Source of the DNA: an uncultured Opitutia bacterium
GTDB taxonomy: Bacteria > Verrucomicrobiota > Verrucomicrobiia > Opitutales > Opitutaceae
Assembly: GCA_903869955.1 (NCBI GenBank)
Contig: CAIQBC010000023.1
Location: 1 to 36,574, forward strand
Direction of reading: 5' to 3'
DNA length: 36,574 nucleotides
This document shows positions 27,587 to 34,987 of this stretch, in pieces. Position 1 is the first letter of the stretch. The number at the start of each line of letters is the position of its first letter. Below the pieces are notes generated by a model, which worked only from the letters and a program-made list of their open reading frames with translations, was not told the DNA's origin and searched no databases. The translations under genes were made by a program, and so were the position numbers.

Positions 27587-28651
27587 TTAGCTGCGGCCGA
27601 AGTGGGCCTGGTTGAACTCGGCGAGCGCGGCCTGCATCGCGAGAATATTGGCCTTGGGCATGCCGGGGCTGGTGCCGCCGCCCACGGAGAGGATCATGCC
27701 CTTGCCGTCCTGGCCGCCCTTCTCGAGCACGTCGAGCGTGGCGGCGCGAACTTCGTCGGGCGAGCCTCGCACGCCGATCTCCAGGGGATTCACATTGCCC
27801 ATGAGGCACATGCGGTCGCCGACGCGCGCCTTGACCTCGGCGATGTCCGTCTGCTTGCCCCAGTTGAGGACGTTGAAGCCCACATCGGGCAGGTGGTCGA
27901 GGCACGCCTGCACCTCGGCATCGTTGTGGTAGAGCTTGACCCAGTCCTTCGGGAACGCGTCACAGATGCGCTTGAGATAGGGGTGGCAGAACTCCAAATA
28001 ATGTTCCTCGTTCACGAAGCCGACGATGTCGTCGAGGATGAAGATGCCCTCGACGTCGCGGCCGATGGCCTTCTCCTGCGCCTTGAGCCAGTCAATGATA
28101 ACGCGGGTCGAGAGGTCGAGGAGCTTGTGCGCCCACTCGGGTTTCTCGACGAGATCAATCATGAAGTCGGTGGTGCTGCGGACGAAGCCGGCGGTGCACA
28201 TCGGCCCGCGCGACGTGATCATCGGCATGATCTCGCCGGTGTCGAACACGCGCTGTTTCTGCATCTTGATCCGGTGCAGGGTGAGCGCGGCAAAGCCGTC
28301 GTTCTCCACCTCGTAGTCGGGGAATTTTTCGAGATCCTCGATGTTGTAGAGCGTGTGGTATTCGCTGGGCGTGTTGTCATCCCAGAACTTGATCTTCGCG
28401 CCCAACACCGACGGCTCGGCCGCCATGCCATATTCCATCCACCAGCCAGGGACGAAGGTGATGTCAGGAAACTCCTGGTGGATTTGCAGGTGCGACCTGA
28501 ACCAGACCTCGGGGTCGAGGAAAAAGTCCATGTGCTTGACGCCGACGTAGCCCGGGATCCACGGGCTGTCCACGATCATGGCCATCGGGATCTTGTCCAG
28601 TTTCTCGAGGCGGGCGGCTTTTTTGAAGACTTCCCATTGTTCGCGTTTCAT
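27587..28651 (-). CDS. Uroporphyrinogen decarboxylase-family methyltransferase
   Basis: UroD-fold signatures: GRDVEGIFILDDIVGFVNEEHYLEFCHPYLKRICDAF, YHNDAEVQACLDHLPDVGFNVLNWG, LMGNVNP. Confidence 0.83.
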   Translation of the reverse strand: MKREQWEVFKKAARLEKLDKIPMAMIVDSPWIPGYVGVKHMDFFLDPEVWFRSHLQIHQEFPDITFVPGWWMEYGMAAEPSVLGAKIKFWDDNTPSEYHTLYNIEDLEKFPDYEVENDGFAALTLHRIKMQKQRVFDTGEIMPMITSRGPMCTAGFVRSTTDFMIDLVEKPEWAHKLLDLSTRVIIDWLKAQEKAIGRDVEGIFILDDIVGFVNEEHYLEFCHPYLKRICDAFPKDWVKLYHNDAEVQACLDHLPDVGFNVLNWGKQTDIAEVKARVGDRMCLMGNVNPLEIGVRGSPDEVRAATLDVLEKGGQDGKGMILSVGGGTSPGMPKANILAMQAALAEFNQAHFGRS

Positions 28652-28711
28652 ATGCAGTGTGCTGTGGTTTTGAAGGTTTGGTTTTGGTTGAAAATGACCG
28701 GCGGGCCGGCG

Positions 28712-29038
28712 TCACGGGGCGATCAGGATCTCCGTGGCAGTGAACTGGAGCTGCACGCCGGCGGCCTTGGCCGCCTCGGCCAGCGCGGCCTGCAGCATGA
28801 CGACCGGGTCGCGGCCCACCTCGAGGCGGCGCATGAGGCCGAAGCCTTTTTTGAGGCCAACGGTGAGGTTGATCTTCAGGCCGCGGCGCTTGCACGCCAC
28901 CCGGACGTTGTCGGGCAGGGCGACGTTCATCGGTTTGATGAACGCGTCAATGTAATGCACGCCAATGCCGGATTTGTCCCGGAACTCAGGGGGCAGCTTT
29001 TCCTTGGCGGCTTGGTTGATGTCGCAGAGCTTGATCAT
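28712..29038 (-). CDS. Conserved-looking 108-aa protein of unknown function in corrinoid operon
   Basis: Intact ORF starting in an ATGA overlap (29035-29038) with the upstream activation-domain gene. Confidence 0.7.
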   Translation of the reverse strand: MIKLCDINQAAKEKLPPEFRDKSGIGVHYIDAFIKPMNVALPDNVRVACKRRGLKINLTVGLKKGFGLMRRLEVGRDPVVMLQAALAEAAKAAGVQLQFTATEILIAP

Positions 29039-30327
29039 GGTGAGGAAAGGGAGGCGGCGGAGACCTGAGTCTCGGGGTGGGCGAGCGTATAGTGAATGGC
29101 CTCAAGCGCCAGCCCCCATTTGTGGGTGCGGCTTTCCGCGCTGCAATAGCAACCCGAGGAGGGCGTCTGGGCCCGGGCCCAGTCAAAAATCTCGTTCAGC
29201 GGCCGGCCGATCAGGGGCTGCTCGGCCTGGATGGCGCGCATGAGGCCGTCCGCATCGTTCAGGTAGGCGCACATCGCCCGGTAGCCGTCGTCGCCCGGCG
29301 CGGGGCGGCAGTCAGCGCGGAGGATGGTACGGCCCTGCTCCGGCGCACTGAGCGCGACATGGTAGTCGAACGCCAGCGGGCGGCCGGAGTTCGAGCAGGT
29401 CGTGCCGTCGAACCGGAAACTCGCCTCGACCGAGCCGTCGTCCCGCCGCGCGAGGCGGACGCGCTCGCCCGCCCACTTGCGGAGCGCGCGCACGCTGACG
29501 GTGTAGCTCGCCGGGCGGGCAGACGGCGCGGCCGTGGCCCCGGATGGTGAAACCGGGTCGGCGGTGGCGCGCAGCGCGTGCCGGTAGGCGCGACGGCGGT
29601 AGGCGCAGGGCGAAAACGCGCAGCTCTCGCACGGCACCGCCGGCCTGGCCCCGGGCACCCGCGCGACGGCGGGCGCGAGGCCGATCACGGCGAGCAGGGA
29701 TTTTTTCGGGCGCAGCATCCCGCTCGCCAGCACCTCCAGCGGGCCGGGCAGCGGTCGCGACGCGCCGCCGGTGATGAGCGCGAAAAGCTTGTTTTGCTCC
29801 GCCACATCCCAGCCCGAGTAGCCGGGGCTGTAGTGGGGCAGGGCCATCAGGCCCGCGCGTTCAGCCAGGTCGCACACGCGGCCGTTGGTCGCGGCGACCA
29901 GCTGCTCGACCACTGCGGAGCCAAACATTTCCAGAAAAAAATATTCGTCCGGCTTCGCCTCCTCCCAGAGCTGGCTCGCCTGGACCTCGCACTCGCGGCC
30001 CGCGCTCACGGCGACCAGCATGGCCCGCCGTGCGCCGAGCGAGCGCAGATGGCCATGCAACTGTGGCGATTGAAATTCTGTGCCGTCGAGCCGCAGCGTG
30101 CCGCCGGCCCCAAGCTCCAGCCCCGCCTCGCGCACATAGACCCACGGCCGTCCCTGCCCGGTGAACCAGCTCCGCGCCCAGGCCGCCAGCTCGGATGCGC
30201 GGGCGCCGGGCGTGTGATGGCTGGGGTAACCGAGCAGCCGGCGATACTCGGGCTCCGTCACGCTGACGGCGGGAGCTGCGTCGAAAAGCTCGCGCCCGGG
30301 CAGGATGCTGGCCGGCGCGGCGTTCAT
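29035..30327 (-). CDS. MetH activation-domain-like protein with CxxC cluster
   Basis: LPHYSPGYSGWDVAEQNKLFALI, MLRPKKSLLAVIGLAP, CESCAFSPCAYRRRAY; start ATG 30327 overlaps upstream stop. Confidence 0.75.
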   Translation of the reverse strand: MNAAPASILPGRELFDAAPAVSVTEPEYRRLLGYPSHHTPGARASELAAWARSWFTGQGRPWVYVREAGLELGAGGTLRLDGTEFQSPQLHGHLRSLGARRAMLVAVSAGRECEVQASQLWEEAKPDEYFFLEMFGSAVVEQLVAATNGRVCDLAERAGLMALPHYSPGYSGWDVAEQNKLFALITGGASRPLPGPLEVLASGMLRPKKSLLAVIGLAPAVARVPGARPAVPCESCAFSPCAYRRRAYRHALRATADPVSPSGATAAPSARPASYTVSVRALRKWAGERVRLARRDDGSVEASFRFDGTTCSNSGRPLAFDYHVALSAPEQGRTILRADCRPAPGDDGYRAMCAYLNDADGLMRAIQAEQPLIGRPLNEIFDWARAQTPSSGCYCSAESRTHKWGLALEAIHYTLAHPETQVSAASLSSP

Positions 30328-31973
30328 GGCGCGGGGGCCTCCGGCGGACTTTCCACGGCGGCGAACTGGCAGCCGTTGACGAAGAAATCGAAAAATCCCG
30401 GATGCGTCTCCAGCCGGCAGTGCTGCACGCGCCGGACGAGCTGCTCCAGCTCGGCGCGCTTGGCGCGCGAGAGCAGCGCGATGCACGCGCCCTCGACGGA
30501 GGCGTTGCCCACCTGCACGATTTTTTCCGCCGGGAGGTTGGGGATGAGGCCGATGCGCTTGGACGACGCGATGTTCAGGTGCCGCCCGAAGCCGCCCGCA
30601 AGGTAGAACACGTCTAGGTCCGCATAGCGGATGCCGTATTCGGCAAACGCGATCTGCAGGCCGGCGACGTTGGCGCCCTTGGCCTGCGCCAGCGCGTTCA
30701 CATCGCCCTCGCTGAATGTGACCGCGTGCCCGTCATGGGCGGCGACGACAAAATCGCCGCTCTCCTCGAAACGGCCCAGCTCGTTCATGCGCCCCGTGCG
30801 CAGCAGCTCGCTCATGAGGTCCACGAGCCCCGAGCCGCAGAGGCCCTCGGCGGGGCCGCCGCCGATTACCGTGTTATGCACCACCCCGTCGTCGGCGATG
30901 GTGACTTTCTCGATCGCCCCCGGCAGGCCGGGCATCCCATAGGTGATCTGCCCGCCTTCAAACGCCGGCCCGGCCGGGCAGGAGGCGGCGAGCACCTTGT
31001 GCCGGTTGCCCACAATCAGCTCGGTGTTCGTGCCAATGTCCATGACGGCGACGACGCGCTCCTCGTTGGCGATGTCCACGGCCAGCATGCAGGCCGCCGC
31101 GTCCGCGCCCACATGGCCGCTGATGATCGGCAGGCCATAGACCCGCGCCTTTGGGTGGACGGGCAGGCCGAGCTGGCGCGCCGGCGCGGAGAGGCTGGTC
31201 GTGGTGCGCTTGCCCTCCGCCAGCTCCAGCTCGGTGAGCGACTGGTAGGGGCTCTGGCCGATGGAATAGACCGAGAGGCGGAAAAACAGGTCGCGCATCG
31301 TTGAGTTGCCCGCAAGGACGACCTCGTAGATTGAATGCGCCGGCACGGGGAATTCCTGGATCGCACGGCCCAGATAGCCGACGAGCGTACGCTGGAGCGT
31401 CTTGGTGCGGTCCTCGGTGTCGTATTGGATGCGCGCCATCACATCGGAGCCCCCGAAACGCTGCGGGTTCTCAAACGACGAATCGGCCATGACCTCGCCC
31501 GTCTCCAAGTTCAGCAGCCGGATCACAATGGTCGTCGTGCCGAGGTCAATCGCCAGCCCGTGCAGCGGCCCCAGGCTCCGGTCAATCTCCACCCCGTCGA
31601 GCAGGACCCGGTCGCCGTCCCGCGTGACCGCCGGGTCGAGCGCCCACGTCCTCGCGCCCGTCGGCAGCTCGAAGGCGTGCTTCTCAATCTTCATCGCGCC
31701 ACGCCGCATCGTGTGGCAGCGCACGAGGCCGTCCTCCTTCACCACGCGCGTGCAGCACGACAGGCGGAACGCCCCCTTCAGGTGTCGCTCCTCCGGGCCG
31801 GGCTTCGACAGGCACTCCATGCCCTCGGTAACCTCGACCACGCATTCCTTGCACTTGCCCTGCTTGTTGCAGGAAGTCGGCACGGGGATCCCCAGCTTTT
31901 CCGCGCTGGTGAAAAGCGAGCGGCCCGGCGAGGACTCGCCGGTCTGGCCATTGAAATAGAGTTTGACGCTCAT
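30324..31973 (-). CDS. RACo-like corrinoid activation protein (2Fe-2S ferredoxin domain plus DUF4445/ASKHA ATPase)
   Basis: GIPVPTSCNKQGKCKECVVEV...LSCCT ferredoxin; LAIDLGTTTIVIRLLNLETGEV, VLAGNSTM, VMDIGTNTELIVGN, YLAGGFGRHLN. Confidence 0.9.
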   Translation of the reverse strand: MSVKLYFNGQTGESSPGRSLFTSAEKLGIPVPTSCNKQGKCKECVVEVTEGMECLSKPGPEERHLKGAFRLSCCTRVVKEDGLVRCHTMRRGAMKIEKHAFELPTGARTWALDPAVTRDGDRVLLDGVEIDRSLGPLHGLAIDLGTTTIVIRLLNLETGEVMADSSFENPQRFGGSDVMARIQYDTEDRTKTLQRTLVGYLGRAIQEFPVPAHSIYEVVLAGNSTMRDLFFRLSVYSIGQSPYQSLTELELAEGKRTTTSLSAPARQLGLPVHPKARVYGLPIISGHVGADAAACMLAVDIANEERVVAVMDIGTNTELIVGNRHKVLAASCPAGPAFEGGQITYGMPGLPGAIEKVTIADDGVVHNTVIGGGPAEGLCGSGLVDLMSELLRTGRMNELGRFEESGDFVVAAHDGHAVTFSEGDVNALAQAKGANVAGLQIAFAEYGIRYADLDVFYLAGGFGRHLNIASSKRIGLIPNLPAEKIVQVGNASVEGACIALLSRAKRAELEQLVRRVQHCRLETHPGFFDFFVNGCQFAAVESPPEAPAP

Positions 31974-32278
31974 GCCGACCCCGCGCCGCCGACACCGTGG
32001 AGGCCGGGGATCAGGGTAACAGGTCACTCTCTGCGGCCGGGAACCCTTTCCGCCAATGGAAATCTGCTCAACGGTTGACCAAGACGGATGGTGAGCTGGA
32101 GCCAGAAGGTATGACCGCCGCAGTTGCAGGGGCGCACCTCACGGGCGCAGCAAGACTGCGCCCCCACGCAAGGCCGGTTGTCGGCAGTTTCAAATTGACC
32201 CGCGCCAGCGAACGGACGCTCATAAACCTCCCCTTCACCTGCGCACCCGATCCCGCGCCCCAGTTTCGCCTTATCCCC

Positions 32279-33265
32279 ATGAACTCCCCCGTCGTGCACC
32301 CCCACCCTGCTTCCCTCCTCCGACTCCCGATCTCCGGACTCCGTTTGTCCGCCTGGTGGGTGCTCTGCTTGACCGTGCTCGCCCCGCTCCCGCCGGCCGT
32401 CGCGGCCGAGGCTCCGGTGCCCGGCGCTCCGGGCAGCCCCGCCCCTGAGCCGGCGCATCCCGCCCCCATCCCGCTCTGGGCCGGCGTCGCGCCCGGCTCG
32501 GAGGGCAAGCAGGCGGAAAAAGAACAGGTCACCAACAAGCTCTGGGAGGGCATCCACTACATCAGCGTCACCAACATTCACCAACCCACGCTCACGCCCT
32601 ACCTGCCGGCGAAAGACAAGGCCACCGGTGCGGCCATCATCGTCGCTCCGGGCGGCGGGCACACCAACCTCGCCATTGACACCGAGGGCTACAACGTCGC
32701 CCAGTGGCTCGCCGACCACGGCATCGGGGCGTTCGTGCTCAAGTATCGCCTCGCCCGCGCGCCCGGCTCGACTTATTCCGTCGCAAAAGAGTCGCTCGCC
32801 GACGCGCAGCGCGCTGTCCGCCTCGTCCGCAGCCGTGCCGCAGGTTGGGGTCTCCGGGCCGACGCCGTGGGGGTGCTGGGCTTCTCCGCCGGTGGCGAGG
32901 TGGTGGCGCTCGCGGCGGCGCAGCGCGACGCCATTGACCGCGACGCGGCCGACCCCGTGGACCGCCAAGGTTCCAGGCCTTCGTTCCAAGTCCTCATCTA
33001 TCCCGGCAACGCACGCAGCATCAGTCCCGACGCCGGCTCACCCGCCGCGTTCATGGTCTCCGCCTCCGACGACAAGGCCATCTCCGACAGCGTAGCCGAG
33101 CTCTACCTGCGTTTTCACAAGGCCGACGTGCCAGTCGAGATGCATGTCTTCGCCTCCGGCGCGCACGGCTTCGGCCTCGGCAATTTCAAGTCCACGTTGC
33201 CCGTCGCGTGGCCCGGTCTGCTCGTCACATGGCTCGGCGACCGGGGCTTCACGGGTAAAAAATAA
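32279..33265 (+). CDS. Secreted alpha/beta hydrolase (acetyl-esterase-like)
   Basis: Signal peptide; APGGGHTNL oxyanion region; GVLGFSAGGEVVAL (GxSxGG); FASGAHGFGLG catalytic His. Confidence 0.85.
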   Translation: MNSPVVHPHPASLLRLPISGLRLSAWWVLCLTVLAPLPPAVAAEAPVPGAPGSPAPEPAHPAPIPLWAGVAPGSEGKQAEKEQVTNKLWEGIHYISVTNIHQPTLTPYLPAKDKATGAAIIVAPGGGHTNLAIDTEGYNVAQWLADHGIGAFVLKYRLARAPGSTYSVAKESLADAQRAVRLVRSRAAGWGLRADAVGVLGFSAGGEVVALAAAQRDAIDRDAADPVDRQGSRPSFQVLIYPGNARSISPDAGSPAAFMVSASDDKAISDSVAELYLRFHKADVPVEMHVFASGAHGFGLGNFKSTLPVAWPGLLVTWLGDRGFTGKK

Positions 33266-33300
33266 GGGGATCGACTGACAAACTCAGCCGGCCCCCCACC

Positions 33301-33882
33301 CTACTCGGCCACCGTCTCGCTCAGCCGCGCGATGACCGCCGGCAGCAGCGCGTGCTCGGCGGCGTGGATTTTGGCGGTGAGCGTGGCCAGCGTGTCGCCC
33401 GGCTCGACGGGCACCCGTGATTGCTCGATGATTTTGCCGGCATCCACTTCCAGCGTGACGTAATGCACGGTGCAGCCTGTGACCTTCACTCCGGCGCGGA
33501 GGGCCTGCCCGATGCCGTCCAAGCCGGGAAAACTCGGCAGCAGGCTCGGGTGCAGGTTGATGATTTTTCCCGCAAACACTTCGAGAAAGCCCGGCTTGAG
33601 CACGCGCATGAAGCCCGCGAGCACGACCAGCCCCGGTTCGCATGCGCGGATGGCCGCGATCCAACGGGTCTCGCCCTCGCCCTCCAGCTTGGTCTTGAAC
33701 GGCGCGGGATCCACGAACCGCGCCGGCACCCCGAAGCGCGACCCAAGGGCGAGGATGCCGGCGTCGGGCCGGTCAGAAAAAATCTGCACCACACGCGCGC
33801 GGCCCAGCCGCCCGGCCGACTGGGCGAGGAGGATGGCCTCGGCGTTGGAGCCGCGGCCGGAACCGAGAATGACGATGCGCAT
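33301..33882 (-). CDS. purN: Phosphoribosylglycinamide formyltransferase
   Basis: MRIVILGSGRGSNAEAIL, VVLAGFMRVL, INLHPSLLPSFPG, GCTVHYVTLEVDAGKII. Confidence 0.93.
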   Translation of the reverse strand: MRIVILGSGRGSNAEAILLAQSAGRLGRARVVQIFSDRPDAGILALGSRFGVPARFVDPAPFKTKLEGEGETRWIAAIRACEPGLVVLAGFMRVLKPGFLEVFAGKIINLHPSLLPSFPGLDGIGQALRAGVKVTGCTVHYVTLEVDAGKIIEQSRVPVEPGDTLATLTAKIHAAEHALLPAVIARLSETVAE

Positions 33883-34061
33883 GGGCCGCGCGCATTATCG
33901 CCCACACCCGCGCCCGGCTGGCAAGCCGCAACCACGCGAACTGATTTTCAACGCAAGACGCGAAGGGGCAAAGCTGGAGGAGTTAAGCAAGAAACCATGA
34001 AACCAAGAACGGAGGTCTGGCTCGGTTGCGAATTGAAGAGTGCCACGGGGTTTGAGAAGGT

Positions 34062-34077
34062 GTGCCGTAGGTTTGAG
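34062..34077 (+). repeat. Left copy of 16-bp imperfect inverted repeat (gtgccgtaggtttgag)
   Basis: 14/16 identical to the reverse complement of 36531-36546. Confidence 0.6.
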
Positions 34078-34120
34078 TAAATCGGGCTGGGAGGGAGCGA
34101 GGGAGAGGCAGTGAAAGGGG

Positions 34121-34175
34121 CCGGCACTGGCCGTGCAAGGCCCGTGCAGGGGGTATGCATGGGGTGGGCATGTCA
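34121..34175 (+). repeat. 11-bp-period TGCA iterons, left block
   Basis: ccGGCActggc cgTGCAaggcc cgTGCAggggg taTGCAtgggg tgGGCAtgtca: five consecutive 11-bp units. Confidence 0.7.
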
Positions 34176-34212
34176 GCTTGAGCTGGCCGGGAGGCCGGGG
34201 CACCATGCAGGC

Positions 34213-34317
34213 ATGATCACGAGCCTGTTGCTTTTCGTGCTGATCGGGTTGGTCGTGGGCCTGTTCGTCAAATGGGCCTTCACTGGCCCGTGGTCGCCGC
34301 CGTTTGACGGTGACTGA
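34213..34317 (+). CDS. Possible 34-aa membrane peptide
   Basis: ATG ORF MITSLLLFVLIGLVVGLFVKWAFTGPWSPPFDGD; one TM segment. Confidence 0.3.
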   Translation: MITSLLLFVLIGLVVGLFVKWAFTGPWSPPFDGD

Positions 34318-34488
34318 GCGGACGTGAGACGGAGGGTCGGGTTGGTCGCACTGTCAGGATGCCGGGTGCCCGGCCTTAAGAGGAGCTTAAGCGAGGATTA
34401 AAGGTCTTGGAGGGGCCATGCAGCGGCGGAACACGATCCGGTGATCGTCGCCTCGCTCTGGCTGGGCTGGTTCCATGCTTCGTGGGCG

Positions 34489-34956
34489 ATGAAACCGAAG
34501 AAGCAAAAACAGGTTTTGCGGAACTGCGCGCACTGCGGGCAGCCGTTTGTCGTCGAGCCTCGGGTCGGAAAGCATCATCGCTTTTGCGCTGCGCCGGCGT
34601 GTCGCCGGGCAAGCCAGGCCGCAGCGTGGGAAAAGTATCGAAAGAACAATGCGGAGCGCGAGGGGGCGGTGGCGCGCGTGCAGGTGTGGCGCGAAAATAA
34701 TCCCCGGTATTGGCGGCGGACCAAACGGGCGAAAGTTCGCAAACGGCCGCAATTCCGGCTCACGGAGCATTGGCTCTCGAAAATAAAATTCGATGCGTTA
34801 CGCGATACGATTGACACGTTTTTCACTCTAGGAAGCGAGATGGCCGCCCGCCTTCCGCGCGTTGCGTTACGCGATACGATGGCCAAAAAGCTGCGGCGGA
34901 CGATGCTGCGCGGGCATGAAATTTTGCGCATCATCCAAGAGCAATCCCGCCGCTGA
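34489..34956 (+). CDS. Zinc-finger protein associated with recombinase
   Basis: CAHCGQPFVVEPRVGKHHRFCAAPACRRASQAAAWEKYRKNN; basic; directly upstream of the recombinase. Start taken at ATG 34489. Confidence 0.65.
   Translation: MKPKKQKQVLRNCAHCGQPFVVEPRVGKHHRFCAAPACRRASQAAAWEKYRKNNAEREGAVARVQVWRENNPRYWRRTKRAKVRKRPQFRLTEHWLSKIKFDALRDTIDTFFTLGSEMAARLPRVALRDTMAKKLRRTMLRGHEILRIIQEQSRR
34794..34880 (+). repeat. 18-bp perfect direct repeat tgcgttacgcgatacgat (34794-34811 and 34863-34880)
   Basis: Two identical copies, 69 bp apart start-to-start. Confidence 0.85.
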
Positions 34957-34987
34957 CCGCGCGCCGCATGGCGTGGTCGCGGCGGGC

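Larger units (their letters stand above)
21752..31973 (-). other. Putative nine-gene corrinoid/THF one-carbon operon
   Basis: Uniform strand, two ATGA overlaps, short gaps (about 1-65 bp), functionally linked families. Confidence 0.75.

Noticed and set aside
32100-32119. agccagaaggtatgaccgcc as a possible B12 box of a cobalamin riboswitch
   Set aside because: Half-motifs are present but spacing is wrong versus AGCCAGGAGACCTGCC, and I could not find the other conserved riboswitch elements.
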